From Rikenellaceae bacterium (lineage in GTDB: Bacteria; Bacteroidota; Bacteroidia; Bacteroidales; UBA932), in the NCBI GenBank assembly GCA_900769905.1, contig CAAGIL010000076.1, positions 1 through 23,671 on the forward strand: DNA of 23,671 nt. Direction: 5' to 3'. A model generated the notes under the pieces. The model had not been told where the DNA came from and did no database searches. It worked only from the letters and a program-made list of their open reading frames with translations. Position 1 is the first letter of the stretch. Every line of letters starts with the position of its first letter. Both the position numbers and the translations under genes were made by a program. Positions 1 through 9,040 of this stretch are shown one piece after another.

Positions 1-354
1 CTGCTGGGCTTCCTCTGGTTCAACACCTTCCCGGCCCAGGTATTTATGGGCGATACGGGCAGCCTGACCATAGGCGGCATCATAGGCGTGAGTGCCGTGC
101 TCATACGCAAGGAACTGCTGCTCCCTATACTTTGCGGCGTGTTCCTTATGGAAAGTCTTTCCGTAATCATCCAGAGGGGATGGTTCAAATATACGAAAAA
201 GAAATACGGGGAAGGCAGGAGGGTGTTCCTGATGGCCCCGCTGCACCACCACTATCAGAAGCAGGGCATACCCGAGCCGAGGATAGTGACAAGGTTCTGG
301 ATTATAGGCATCATACTGGCGGTCAGCACACTGGCCCTTCTCAAAATCCGATAG
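1..354 (+). CDS. mraY: Phospho-N-acetylmuramoyl-pentapeptide-transferase, 3' part (MraY)
   Basis: Partial gene; the reading frame is open from base 1, so the N-terminal two thirds lie off the left edge and 117 C-terminal residues remain. MraY is the integral membrane enzyme that joins UDP-MurNAc-pentapeptide to undecaprenyl phosphate to make lipid I. The fragment carries two family hallmarks: the PAxVFMGDTGSL block near its start (bases 34-66), whose Asp is a conserved active-site residue, and the APLHHHYQ loop (about bases 238-258) with the family's His cluster. Two hydrophobic segments (about residues 24-50 and 98-114) are transmembrane helices. The gene ends 6 bp before murD and belongs to the dcw operon. 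Identification is firm; only the 5' end is missing. Confidence 0.97.
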   Translation: MLGFLWFNTFPAQVFMGDTGSLTIGGIIGVSAVLIRKELLLPILCGVFLMESLSVIIQRGWFKYTKKKYGEGRRVFLMAPLHHHYQKQGIPEPRIVTRFWIIGIILAVSTLALLKIR

Positions 355-360
355 TGCATT

Positions 361-1719
361 ATGGCAAACACGGGAATTAACGCAAGAATAGTAGTACTCG
401 GCGGAGCAGAAAGCGGCGTAGGTGCCGCAGTCCTCGCCAAGGTCAAGGGATTCGATGTATTCCTTTCCGACTGCGGTCAGATAAAGGAAGAATACATACG
501 TACGCTGGAGGAATGGAACATCCCTTACGAGCAGGGCAGGCACAGCGCCGAGCTCATACTCAGCGCCGACGAGGTCGTGAAAAGTCCGGGCATACCCGAA
601 ACGGCTCCGATGATACAGAGTCTCAGGGCGCAGGGCACCCACATAGTATCCGAAATCGAGTTCGCGTCCAGGTATGACAACGCGAAAAAGATATGCATCA
701 CGGGATCCAACGGCAAGACCACGACCACCTCTCTGATATATTACCTGCTCAAGGAAGCGGGGCTCAACGTGGGTCTGGGAGGAAACATAGGCCAGAGCTA
801 CGCCTATCAGGTAGCAACCTGCAAGTTCGATTATTATGTACTGGAAATCAGCAGCTTCCAGCTTGACGACGCGTATGATTTCAGGCCGGACATCGCAATC
901 ATCACCAACATAACCCCGGACCACCTCGACCGTTACGACCACAAGATGGAGAACTATGTCAAGGCGAAGTTCCGCATCACGCGCAACCTGCGTCCCGAGG
1001 ACTGCTTCATCTTCGACTCAGATGACGCCATCACCATAGGCCACCTGAGCAATATAGTACTGAAGGCCAAGATGCTTCCTTTCTCCCAGCAGAAGAAAGT
1101 GGAGCAGGGAGCATACCTCGACGGCGACAGGATAGTGATGCGCTACGAGGACAGCAGCAGCGAAATCTACCTCAACGAGCTGGCACTCGGAGGCAGGCAC
1201 AATATCTACAATTCAATGGCCGCCGCCCTGGCCGCCAAGGCTACGGGTATCAGCGATGAGGTGATACGCCACAGCCTCAAGACCTTCTCCCCGATTGAGC
1301 ACAGGCTGGAGCCGGTGTTGAGCGTGGGAGGTGTGAAGTACATCAACGACTCCAAGGCCACCAACGTGGACTCCGCCTGGTACGCCCTCGAATGCCAGAC
1401 CCGTCCGGTGGTATGGATAGTGGGCGGCAAGGACAAGGGCAACGACTACAGCGTGCTGAACGAACTCGTGAAAGACAAGGTCAAGGCCATAGTCTGCCTC
1501 GGAGTTGACAACAGCAAGATTCACGCGGCCTTCGAGGGAATGGTCGGAAAAGAGAATATGAGCGACGCAACTTCTGCCGAGGAAGCGGTAAGGCAGGCAG
1601 CCGCCTTCGCAGAAGACGGAGACGTGGTGCTGCTCAGCCCCTGCTGCGCCAGCTTCGACCTCTTCAAGAGCTATGAGGACAGGGGCCGCCAGTTCAAGGA
1701 AGCAGTAAGGCATCTGTAG
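361..1719 (+). CDS. murD: UDP-N-acetylmuramoylalanine--D-glutamate ligase (MurD)
   Basis: Cytosolic Mur ligase, 452 aa, that adds D-glutamate to UDP-MurNAc-L-Ala using ATP. The three-domain layout is visible. A Rossmann-like UDP-binding domain (about 1-108) contains SPGIP at 75-79. The central ATPase domain has the P-loop GSNGKTTT (about 115-122), EISSFQLD (162-169), TPDHLDRY (185-192) and a KAKF segment (201-204) that fits the carbamylated-lysine position. The C-terminal domain has HRLE (314-317), NDSKATN (329-335), GGKDKG (355-360) and LSPCCASFD near the end. Length is normal for the family. The ATG at 361 lies 6 bp after mraY and is preceded by an AT-rich stretch without a Shine-Dalgarno sequence. 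No expected residues are missing. Confidence 0.97.
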   Translation: MANTGINARIVVLGGAESGVGAAVLAKVKGFDVFLSDCGQIKEEYIRTLEEWNIPYEQGRHSAELILSADEVVKSPGIPETAPMIQSLRAQGTHIVSEIEFASRYDNAKKICITGSNGKTTTTSLIYYLLKEAGLNVGLGGNIGQSYAYQVATCKFDYYVLEISSFQLDDAYDFRPDIAIITNITPDHLDRYDHKMENYVKAKFRITRNLRPEDCFIFDSDDAITIGHLSNIVLKAKMLPFSQQKKVEQGAYLDGDRIVMRYEDSSSEIYLNELALGGRHNIYNSMAAALAAKATGISDEVIRHSLKTFSPIEHRLEPVLSVGGVKYINDSKATNVDSAWYALECQTRPVVWIVGGKDKGNDYSVLNELVKDKVKAIVCLGVDNSKIHAAFEGMVGKENMSDATSAEEAVRQAAAFAEDGDVVLLSPCCASFDLFKSYEDRGRQFKEAVRHL

Positions 1720-1727
1720 CATTCAAT

Positions 1728-3080
1728 ATGAGCAGGAAAAAAGTATCAATATGGACATTTGCAGACCGCCTTCAGGGAGACAAGGTGGTCTGGATAATAG
1801 TGCTTATGCTTTTCCTCTGCTCCATCGTGTGCATGTTCTCCTCCACTTCCCGCCTGCTCAAGGACGATATGAGCCGCGTGGACCTGCTGACCGAGCAGCT
1901 GCTCACCGTGCTCTCCGGGCTGGCGCTGGTAGTGCTGCTGTACAACATCAGGAGCATCAAGTTCTTCCGCGTCGCCAGCAGCTTCGGACTGCTCCTGTCG
2001 TTCGTGCTCCTCTTCCTGCTGGACATACGCATCAACACCCCTTTCATCAAGGCCATTGAGACCAACAACGCATACCGCATCCTCAGTGTCAAGGGAGTGC
2101 AGATACACGTCTTCGAAATCGTCAAGGTGGCAATGGTGATGTACCTCGCCTGGGCCGTAAACGCCATCAAGACAGGATGCACTCTGATGCCGGGAAGGAA
2201 TCTTTCCGAAAAGTGGAAAAAAGTCATCTACCTGTATGCCCCATTCATCGTCATACTGGTGATGATCATTCCGGGAAGCAACTCCAGCGCCCTGTTTATA
2301 GGGGGAATAATGTATATAGTGATTCTTCTCGGGGGAGGCAATGTCAAGGATATGCTTCTGCTTGCCCTCTGCGGCATAGCCACAATAGGAATTTGCCTGG
2401 GCATATACCACATCTCGGGAGGAAAGGCTCTCGGGCGCATAGGCACGGGCATTTCCCGCGTATTCGAGAGCACCGACTGGGAAAAGCAGTTCAATGAAGC
2501 GAGAAAGGGCAGCATCGAGTATACGGAAGCCCTTGACAAACTCAGGCAGCCTTATGCGGCCAAGATAGCAATCAAGGAAGGCGGCCTCACAGGCAAAGGT
2601 CCGGGAGAAAGCACCCAGAAGTACAAGGTTCCCGACTATTCCGAGGACTTTATGTTCAGTTTCATCATCGAGGAGTTCGGGCTTTGGGGCGCCCTGACAA
2701 TAATCATACTGTACCTGTCCCTGCTTGCCAGGGGCTCGATCATAGTCAGGAACTGCGGCAGCGACACCTTCGCCAAGGTGGCGGTGGCGGGACTCTGCCT
2801 GCTCATAAGCTGCCAGGCCTTCCTGCACATATTCGTGAACGTGGACATAGGACCGATGACAGGTCAGACCCTCCCGCTCATCAGCCACGGTATGAGTGCC
2901 TTCCTCTGCTTCTGCATAGCTTTCGGCATCATACTCTCGCTGAGCCGTATAGCGGGCAGGAGGATAGACAAGGAGACCCGGAACTCCGAGCCTCTACTGG
3001 AGATAAAGGAAAATATGAGGGCATCCCTGGATGACCTCGACGCATACGAATCCGGAGAAATGCCGGAAGAAGAAATATAA
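1728..3080 (+). CDS. ftsW: Septal peptidoglycan glycosyltransferase, SEDS family (FtsW)
   Basis: Polytopic inner-membrane SEDS protein, 450 aa, expected to polymerise lipid II at the septum with a class B PBP. About ten hydrophobic segments are visible, starting near residue 20. The family loop GGLTGKGPGESTQKYKVPDY is followed by SEDFMFSFIIEEFG; Asp307 there sits where the SEDS catalytic aspartate is expected. The late block NVDIGPMTGQTLPLISHG matches the FtsW/RodA signature, with SHG in place of the usual SYG. The C-terminal 40 residues are acidic and cytosolic. Position between murD and murG supports FtsW over RodA. Gaps are 8 bp upstream and 6 bp downstream; the start is ATG in a CAATATG context. 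Confidence 0.93.
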   Translation: MSRKKVSIWTFADRLQGDKVVWIIVLMLFLCSIVCMFSSTSRLLKDDMSRVDLLTEQLLTVLSGLALVVLLYNIRSIKFFRVASSFGLLLSFVLLFLLDIRINTPFIKAIETNNAYRILSVKGVQIHVFEIVKVAMVMYLAWAVNAIKTGCTLMPGRNLSEKWKKVIYLYAPFIVILVMIIPGSNSSALFIGGIMYIVILLGGGNVKDMLLLALCGIATIGICLGIYHISGGKALGRIGTGISRVFESTDWEKQFNEARKGSIEYTEALDKLRQPYAAKIAIKEGGLTGKGPGESTQKYKVPDYSEDFMFSFIIEEFGLWGALTIIILYLSLLARGSIIVRNCGSDTFAKVAVAGLCLLISCQAFLHIFVNVDIGPMTGQTLPLISHGMSAFLCFCIAFGIILSLSRIAGRRIDKETRNSEPLLEIKENMRASLDDLDAYESGEMPEEEI

Positions 3081-3086
3081 ATCAAT

Positions 3087-4223
3087 ATGGACGGCAAGTA
3101 CAGAAAACTCAGGGTCATCATCAGCGGCGGCGGCACGGGAGGCCACATCTTCCCGGCCGTGTCGATTGCGAACAAGCTCAGGGAGGTCAATCCCGAGACA
3201 GAGATACTCTTCGTGGGAGCGGAGGGAAAGATGGAGATGGAGAAGGTTCCTGCAGCAGGGTACAGGATCATAGGCCTGCCAATGGCCGGATTGCAACGCA
3301 AGCTTACCTGGTCCAACATAATCAATGACCTCAAGCTGCCGTTCAAGCTGCTTTCAAGCATACGCAAGGCAGGACGCATAATCGACGAGTTCAAGCCTGA
3401 AATCGCCATAGGCGTGGGAGGATACGCCAGCGCTCCCCTGCTCTGGCAGGCCGGCAGGAGGAAGATTCCGACCCTGCTCCAGGAGCAGAACGGATTTGCG
3501 GGGCTGACCAACAAGATTCTGGCAAAGAAAGCCGGGAGCATTTGTGTGGCATACGAGGGGATGGAGAGGTTTTTCCCGGCCGACAGGATATGCTTCAGCG
3601 GCAACCCGATTCGAGCCGAGATTCACCCGTACTCGGAGCAGGAACGCCTGCAGGGACTGGAGTTCTACGGCCACCACGCCGGCAAGAAGCAGCTGCTCGT
3701 GGTCGGAGGAAGTCTGGGAAGCGGCACGCTGAACAAGGCGATGAAAAAATGGATTGCGGCAGGATGCCCGGGCGGAGAGGACGTTGAGGTGCTCTGGCAG
3801 TGCGGCAAGTACTACAAGCCGGGGGTTGATGCCTTTATGCAGGGACGGGAACTGCCGGGAGTGCAGCACAGCGATTTCATCGCAAGGATGGACCTGGCAT
3901 ACGCAATGGCAGATGTGGTGATAAGCCGTTCCGGAGCATCTTCGATTTCGGAGATCACGGCCTGCGGCAAGGCGGCGGTGTTCGTGCCTTCACCCAACGT
4001 GGCCGAGGACCATCAGACCCACAATGCAATGGCCCTGGTGCGCAGGGACGCTGCCCTGATGGTAAAGGACGCGGAAGCGGAAGAGAAGCTGCTGCCAACG
4101 GCGATGGAGCTGCTCCACGACGGGGACAGGATAGGGATAATCAGTGCCAACGCCCTGAAAATGGCCAAGATGGACGCTGCACAGACTATAGTTGACGAAG
4201 TTTACAGATTGTTGGAAAAATGA
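3087..4223 (+). CDS. murG: UDP-N-acetylglucosamine--N-acetylmuramyl-(pentapeptide) pyrophosphoryl-undecaprenol GlcNAc transferase (MurG)
   Basis: Peripheral inner-membrane GT28 glycosyltransferase, 378 aa, that transfers GlcNAc onto lipid I to give lipid II. The N-terminal G loop GGGTGGHIFPA (14-24) is diagnostic. GVGGYAS and LLQEQNGFAGLTNK follow in the acceptor domain. The second Rossmann domain contains GGSLGSGTLNKAM, the donor-site segment SRSGASSISEI (usually SRAGA in other species) and VPSPNVAEDHQTHNA. Length is normal. The start at 3087 (CAATATG) lies 6 bp after ftsW, and the stop overlaps the murC start in an ATGA, consistent with translational coupling. Confidence 0.97.
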   Translation: MDGKYRKLRVIISGGGTGGHIFPAVSIANKLREVNPETEILFVGAEGKMEMEKVPAAGYRIIGLPMAGLQRKLTWSNIINDLKLPFKLLSSIRKAGRIIDEFKPEIAIGVGGYASAPLLWQAGRRKIPTLLQEQNGFAGLTNKILAKKAGSICVAYEGMERFFPADRICFSGNPIRAEIHPYSEQERLQGLEFYGHHAGKKQLLVVGGSLGSGTLNKAMKKWIAAGCPGGEDVEVLWQCGKYYKPGVDAFMQGRELPGVQHSDFIARMDLAYAMADVVISRSGASSISEITACGKAAVFVPSPNVAEDHQTHNAMALVRRDAALMVKDAEAEEKLLPTAMELLHDGDRIGIISANALKMAKMDAAQTIVDEVYRLLEK

Positions 4224-5569
4224 AATACGGCAATATATATTTCATAGGCATTGGCGGCATAGGAATGAGCGCCATTGCGAGGTTCTGCAAGTTCAAGGGA
4301 CTCAAGGTGAGCGGCTATGACCGCACCCCCTCTCCCCTGACTGCCTCACTTGAGGCAGAAGGTATTCCGGTGCATTACGAAGATGACCCTTCGCGCCTCC
4401 CGGCCGACGTCAGCGATACGCTCGTAGTATATACGCCCGCCGTACCTGACAGCTTCGGGGAGCTTGCCTGCGCCCGTGAAAAGGGGTACAGGGTAATCAA
4501 ACGCTCCCGTATGCTCGGAGAACTCACCGAGGGCGAAACCTGCCTCGCGGTAGCCGGCACCCACGGCAAGACCACGACCTCCACCCTGGTCGCCCACATA
4601 CTCACGGAAAGCGGCCACGGCTGCTCCGCCTTCCTCGGCGGCATCTCGAAGAACTACGGCACCAATATGCTCGTAAGCGAAGCCAGGACCGTGGTTGCGG
4701 AAGCCGACGAGTTCGACCGTTCCTTCCTCCAGCTGCATCCTGCAATCGCCGCCATCACCTCGATGGACGCCGACCACCTGGACATATACGGTGACCTGGA
4801 CCACGTGCGCGACGCGTTCCGCGAGTTCGCATCCCAGGTCAGCGAGACCCTGATTCTGAAGTTCGGGCTTCCCGTCAGCAACAGCGACACCAGGGCCAGG
4901 ATTTACACCTACCATTACGACAATGCCCTGGCCGACTTCCACGGAAGCAATTTCCGCCTCGACGACAAGGGCAGCTACACCTATGACCTCGTGTACCCGG
5001 GCGGCGTACTGAGCGACATACGCGTGGGCACGATAGGCTGGGTGAACGTGGAGAACAGCATTGCCGCCGCAGCAATATGCCTGTGCTACGGCATTGACGG
5101 TCAGAAGGTCCGCCACGCAATCGGGAGCTTTCAGGGAGCGGTGCGCCGCCTGGACGTGCACGTGAACCGGGAGGGCGTGTGCTACATCGACGACTACGCC
5201 CATCATCCCGCCGAACTGCGCAGCGCCATCAGTTCCGTGCGCGAGGTGTTCCCGGGAAGGAAGATTTGCGGCATATTCCAGCCGCACCTGTACACCCGCA
5301 CCAGGGACTTCGCCCCGGAATTCGCCGAAGCCCTGAGCCTGCTGGACAAACTCATACTCCTGGACATCTATCCTGCCAGGGAAGAGCCCATCGAGGGCGT
5401 AAGTTCCGAACTCATTTTCAAGGATGTGCATTGTCCGGAAAAGGTTCTCCTGCACAAGGAAGAACTTATGGACTACCTGGCCGGGGAAAGCATTGACGTG
5501 CTGATCACCCTGGGTGCCGGGGACATAGACCGCTTCATCAATCCTATAAGCGAACTGCTGTCAAAATAA
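4220..5569 (+). CDS. murC: UDP-N-acetylmuramate--L-alanine ligase (MurC)
   Basis: Cytosolic ATP-dependent Mur ligase, 449 aa, which adds the first stem-peptide residue, L-Ala, to UDP-MurNAc. The N-terminal dinucleotide-fold motif GIGGIGMSAIA (10-20) is the MurC signature. The P-loop is GTHGKTTT (113-120). AEADEFDRSFLQLHP, DADHLDIYGD and DDYAHHPAELR are the substrate- and metal-binding blocks. Its ATG lies in the murG stop (4-bp overlap), and the next gene, ftsQ, begins at the base after its TAA. The order murG-murC-ftsQ without murB or ddl is usual in Bacteroidetes. Confidence 0.97.
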   Translation: MKYGNIYFIGIGGIGMSAIARFCKFKGLKVSGYDRTPSPLTASLEAEGIPVHYEDDPSRLPADVSDTLVVYTPAVPDSFGELACAREKGYRVIKRSRMLGELTEGETCLAVAGTHGKTTTSTLVAHILTESGHGCSAFLGGISKNYGTNMLVSEARTVVAEADEFDRSFLQLHPAIAAITSMDADHLDIYGDLDHVRDAFREFASQVSETLILKFGLPVSNSDTRARIYTYHYDNALADFHGSNFRLDDKGSYTYDLVYPGGVLSDIRVGTIGWVNVENSIAAAAICLCYGIDGQKVRHAIGSFQGAVRRLDVHVNREGVCYIDDYAHHPAELRSAISSVREVFPGRKICGIFQPHLYTRTRDFAPEFAEALSLLDKLILLDIYPAREEPIEGVSSELIFKDVHCPEKVLLHKEELMDYLAGESIDVLITLGAGDIDRFINPISELLSK

Positions 5570-6355
5570 ATGAAAGTTAGAGCCCTTCATATCGTCCGAG
5601 TGCTGCTTGCCCTGCTGTTCTTTGCCGGGGTGGGCTTCATCCTGCATTTCAGCTCCGAAGAAAGGGCTTCCAAAGTGTGCACCGGAATCAGCGTGGAGTT
5701 CAGCGACAGTCTGAAATTCGTGAGCCAGGACGATATAAAGAACTATATCTCAAGCAATTACGGAGCCGTAACCGGACAGAGGCTGGACAGCGTGAAGCTG
5801 GATATGCTGGAAAGGCTGCTGGAAAGCAAGAGCGCCATCCTGGACAGTCAGGCCTGGACGGGAGAGGACGGAGTCCTTCACATCACCCTTTCCCAGAGGG
5901 CCCCGGAACTGAGGTTCAGCAACGGGGAAAGCGGCTATTACATAGACAGGAACGGCTATGTCTTCCCTCTTCACAAGAGCTATACCGCCGACGTGCCCGT
6001 AATTTACGGCAATGTGCCGAAGATGCCGGCCAAAAGCTACAAGGGCCCTGCCCCGGACGAGCTTGACAGGCAGTGGTTCACGGACATGCTTGCCTTCAAG
6101 GAATTCGTAAGCAGACGGAAACGGGGCGGATTCCAGCTGGACAGCATATGGGTGACGGGCAAGGGAGACCTTATGTTTACCCTGGAGGACAAGCCCGAAA
6201 AGTTCATTTTCGGGGAGCTGGACGAATTCAGCGAAAAATTTGCCAAGATTGACGATTTTTATGCTTATATTAAGCCCGAAAAGCCTGATACTGAATACAA
6301 AGTGGTGAATTTAAAATATAAAAAACAAATAATATGCAGACAGAAAGATATATAG
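5570..6355 (+). CDS. ftsQ: Cell division protein FtsQ (bitopic POTRA protein)
   Basis: A 261-aa membrane-anchored divisome protein. A short basic cytosolic N-terminus is followed by one transmembrane helix (about residues 8-27) and a periplasmic part. The first periplasmic stretch (about 36-108) has the alpha/beta pattern of a POTRA domain, ending in ITLSQRAPELRF. The beta domain begins with GYYIDRNGYVFP, typical of FtsQ. Sequence conservation is otherwise low, as usual for the family, so the call rests on topology plus position between murC and ftsA. The ATG directly follows the murC stop. The last 22 bp overlap ftsA in another frame, and this end of the gene is clearly more AT-rich than the rest. 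Confidence 0.88.
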   Translation: MKVRALHIVRVLLALLFFAGVGFILHFSSEERASKVCTGISVEFSDSLKFVSQDDIKNYISSNYGAVTGQRLDSVKLDMLERLLESKSAILDSQAWTGEDGVLHITLSQRAPELRFSNGESGYYIDRNGYVFPLHKSYTADVPVIYGNVPKMPAKSYKGPAPDELDRQWFTDMLAFKEFVSRRKRGGFQLDSIWVTGKGDLMFTLEDKPEKFIFGELDEFSEKFAKIDDFYAYIKPEKPDTEYKVVNLKYKKQIICRQKDI

Positions 6356-7779
6356 CGGCCGCGGATCTTGGCTCGTCCAAGGTGGCCTTGACCGTGGCAA
6401 AAGTCGAGGGGGATGACATCCAGATCATCTACTACAAGGAGGTGCCGTCCGACGGTATGCGCTACAGTTGTGTCTACAATCCTGCCAAGGCCTCCGGCCC
6501 GCTCAAGACTGTGATCGAGGATGCCGAGAACGAGCTGAACATCAAGATACTCCAGCTCGTGATAGGACTTCCCCGCTACAATGTGCGCCAGGAGTTCGCC
6601 AGCGCGAGGATGGACAGGAGCGACCCTGACAGCTGCATCACCAGGGAGGAGGTCAATGCCCTGAAGAACATTGCCGTGGACTCCTATCCTATCGAGAACG
6701 AGGCCAAGGAGGAAATTTACGGAGCAATTGCCCAGTCCTTCTCGGCCGACGACGACGTGGTCAACGGCAGCGAGGGAGATGTGGTAGGAGTGGCAGCCGA
6801 AGCCATAGAAGGCAATTTCAAGATCTTCATAGGCAGCAGCAAGGCGGTCAACAATCTCGACAGGATGATGAACAATGTGGGCGTGGCCCCGGCAAAGAAG
6901 ATTTTCGTCCCTACAGCCACAGCCTCCGCCGTGCTTACCGAGGCCGAGAAGGAAAACGGTGTGGCCCTGGTGGAAATAGGTGCAGGAGTAAGCTCGGTCA
7001 CCATCTACAAGGGCAGGCTGATGAGGCATTTCTCATCCATTCCTTTCGGCGGCAAGAGCATCACCTCCGACATCAAGTACGAGTGCGGATTCACCGAGAA
7101 GCTTGCCGAGAACATCAAGCTCGCCTTCGGTGCCTGTATGCCGGACAAGCTCCAGTCTATGAACGAGAAAATCATCCAGATCAACGACAACGAGAACGGC
7201 ACCTACGAGCAGCTGCCGGTAAAATACCTTTCCGAGATCATTTCCAGCCGTGCGCGTGAGATCATCAACGCCATACTCTTCCAGATTCAGGAGAGCGGCC
7301 TCGCCGATTCCCTGCGCAACGGAGTGGTGCTCACGGGCGGATGCGCCAACCTCGTGAACCTCGCCAATATGCTCAAGGAGATGTCCGGGTACACGGTACG
7401 CATAGGCTACCCGCGCTCCCAGGTGTTCAGCTCGGGAGGCTGTCCGGGAGTATGCGAGACCTCCGCAGCGGCATCCGTCGGTATGGTAATAGAAGCTCGC
7501 AAGGACTTCAGGCTCAACTGCATAGAAGAGGCCCCGGTGCAGCAGGAGACAGAGAGTCCTGAAACCGGTGCCGAAGACCAGCCTGTCCTCGACGAGAACG
7601 GCGACGGCGAGCTCTTCAAGGAGCACGCCGAGGGCGAGGTGCTGACCCCTTCCAAAAAGAAGAAAAAGAAGGAAGGCAAGGGTGTAACCTGGACAAAGAG
7701 GCTCGGAAGGAAAGTTACTTCCAGTCTGGAGCAGGTGTTTGAAGGCACCGTAGGAGAATTGTTTGACGGTATGAAATAA
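6334..7779 (+). CDS. ftsA: Cell division protein FtsA (actin-like FtsZ membrane anchor)
   Basis: Actin-fold ATPase, 481 aa, that tethers FtsZ filaments to the inner membrane and recruits the late divisome. The N-terminal phosphate-1 motif is AAADLGSSKVALTVA. GAGVSSVTIYKG and FGGKSITSDI are phosphate-2/connect elements, and VVLTGGCANLVNL is the adenosine motif. A charged linker of roughly 60 residues, containing a run of six lysines (about bases 7657-7674), leads to a final helix ending FEGTVGELFDGMK that fits the amphipathic membrane-targeting peptide. The chain is longer than E. coli FtsA because of this linker. The start is ATG in an AATATG context inside the end of ftsQ; ftsZ follows after 13 bp. 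Confidence 0.96.
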   Translation: MQTERYIAAADLGSSKVALTVAKVEGDDIQIIYYKEVPSDGMRYSCVYNPAKASGPLKTVIEDAENELNIKILQLVIGLPRYNVRQEFASARMDRSDPDSCITREEVNALKNIAVDSYPIENEAKEEIYGAIAQSFSADDDVVNGSEGDVVGVAAEAIEGNFKIFIGSSKAVNNLDRMMNNVGVAPAKKIFVPTATASAVLTEAEKENGVALVEIGAGVSSVTIYKGRLMRHFSSIPFGGKSITSDIKYECGFTEKLAENIKLAFGACMPDKLQSMNEKIIQINDNENGTYEQLPVKYLSEIISSRAREIINAILFQIQESGLADSLRNGVVLTGGCANLVNLANMLKEMSGYTVRIGYPRSQVFSSGGCPGVCETSAAASVGMVIEARKDFRLNCIEEAPVQQETESPETGAEDQPVLDENGDGELFKEHAEGEVLTPSKKKKKKEGKGVTWTKRLGRKVTSSLEQVFEGTVGELFDGMK

Positions 7780-7792
7780 AAAGGCAGAGAAA

Positions 7793-9040
7793 ATGGTTAA
7801 CGATACAATGATAGATTCCATCGCTCCGAGCGATTGGGTGTGCTCAGACGAGATAATCAAGGTGATAGGAGTGGGCGGAGGCGGATGCAACGCCGTGAAC
7901 TATATGTTCAACAAGGGCATTAAGGGATGCAGCTTCGTGGTCTGCAACACCGACTCCCAGGCACTCAGGTGCTGCAATGTCCCTACACAGATACAGATGG
8001 GACGCGGACTCGGTGCCGGGACCAACCCCATCAACGGGCGCAACGCCGCACTCGAGAGCCAGGACCAGATAGAGAAGGTAGTGCTCGACACCCACACCAA
8101 GATGCTCTTCATCACCGCCGGAATGGGTGGAGGCACCGGAACCGGAGCAGCTCCGGTAATAGCCAAGATGTCCAAGGACAAGGGCATACTTACCGTGGCG
8201 GTAGTCACCCTGCCTTTCCTCAACGAAGGCAACGAAGCCCTTTCCAGGGCCATCGACGGCATACACGAGCTGGAGAAGAACGTGGACAGCCTCCTGATCA
8301 TCAACAACGAGAAGCTCCACGAATATTTCGGCAACCAGCTGATTCAGGATGCCTTCCCTCAGGCTGACGAGGTGCTTGCCACCGCTGTCAGGGGCATTGT
8401 GGAAATCATTAAGAAGCCGGGCTACATCAACATCGACTTCAAGGATGTGGAGACTATGATGCGCAACAGCGGAATGGCTCTTATGGGCTGCGGCGTGGGC
8501 AAGGGAGAAAACCGCATCGAGGATGCGGTGAAGGCTGCCTTCGAGTCCCCTCTGCTCAATGACTTCGACCTCAAGACCGCAAAGAAGGTGCTCATCAACA
8601 TCACCTGCGGCCACAATGACCAGGGTCTTACGATGGACGACCTCAACGACATCAACGTCAAGATTGACGAATACACCGGACGCGCCAACAATTTCAAGCG
8701 CGGACTCATCTGGGACGACGATCCTGAAATCGGAGACACCGTGCGCATCACGTCCATAGTGACCGGACTGCGCTTCTCCGATGTCATCGGACCTACCCGC
8801 GACATGGGCAACTACATAATGATAAGCAAGGATTTCGTCTATGACAAGAACGAGGTCTCCCAGAATGAGGGTATAAGCCTGGTGGCTGACAGCGGTTCCC
8901 AGCAGATAGGATTCAACACCAAGAGCAACGTCAGGACCTTCAAGTTCGACCCTGAAGAGAAGCCGACGCTCATCGTCGCTCAGGGAGAGGCGCTCGCCGA
9001 ACTGGAGAATATTCCTGCAATCAGAAGAATACAGCAATGA
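7793..9040 (+). CDS. ftsZ: Cell division GTPase FtsZ
   Basis: Tubulin-like GTPase, 415 aa, that forms the Z ring at midcell. Visible elements are the T1 segment GVGGGGCNAVNYM (about 26-38), the tubulin signature GMGGGTGTGAAPV (110-122), TLPFLNEG in place of the common PFxFEG, and the T7/synergy loop PGYINIDFKDVETMM that completes the neighbour's GTPase site. A linker of roughly 70 residues precedes a C-terminal peptide ending LENIPAIRRIQQ, which fits the conserved tail that binds FtsA. A second in-frame ATG lies 15 bp after the chosen one (at 7808), so the start is slightly uncertain. The stop overlaps the gltX start in an ATGA. Confidence 0.98.
   Translation: MVNDTMIDSIAPSDWVCSDEIIKVIGVGGGGCNAVNYMFNKGIKGCSFVVCNTDSQALRCCNVPTQIQMGRGLGAGTNPINGRNAALESQDQIEKVVLDTHTKMLFITAGMGGGTGTGAAPVIAKMSKDKGILTVAVVTLPFLNEGNEALSRAIDGIHELEKNVDSLLIINNEKLHEYFGNQLIQDAFPQADEVLATAVRGIVEIIKKPGYINIDFKDVETMMRNSGMALMGCGVGKGENRIEDAVKAAFESPLLNDFDLKTAKKVLINITCGHNDQGLTMDDLNDINVKIDEYTGRANNFKRGLIWDDDPEIGDTVRITSIVTGLRFSDVIGPTRDMGNYIMISKDFVYDKNEVSQNEGISLVADSGSQQIGFNTKSNVRTFKFDPEEKPTLIVAQGEALAELENIPAIRRIQQ

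Noticed and set aside
1746..2888. A 380-codon open frame antisense to ftsW
   Set aside because: Runs rich in His, Glu, Gln and Ala are the mirror of hydrophobic FtsW codons; no start context, promoter or family motif.
4346..5455. A 369-codon open frame antisense to murC
   Set aside because: Fully inside a gene with complete MurC motifs; the composition is that of a codon-bias shadow.
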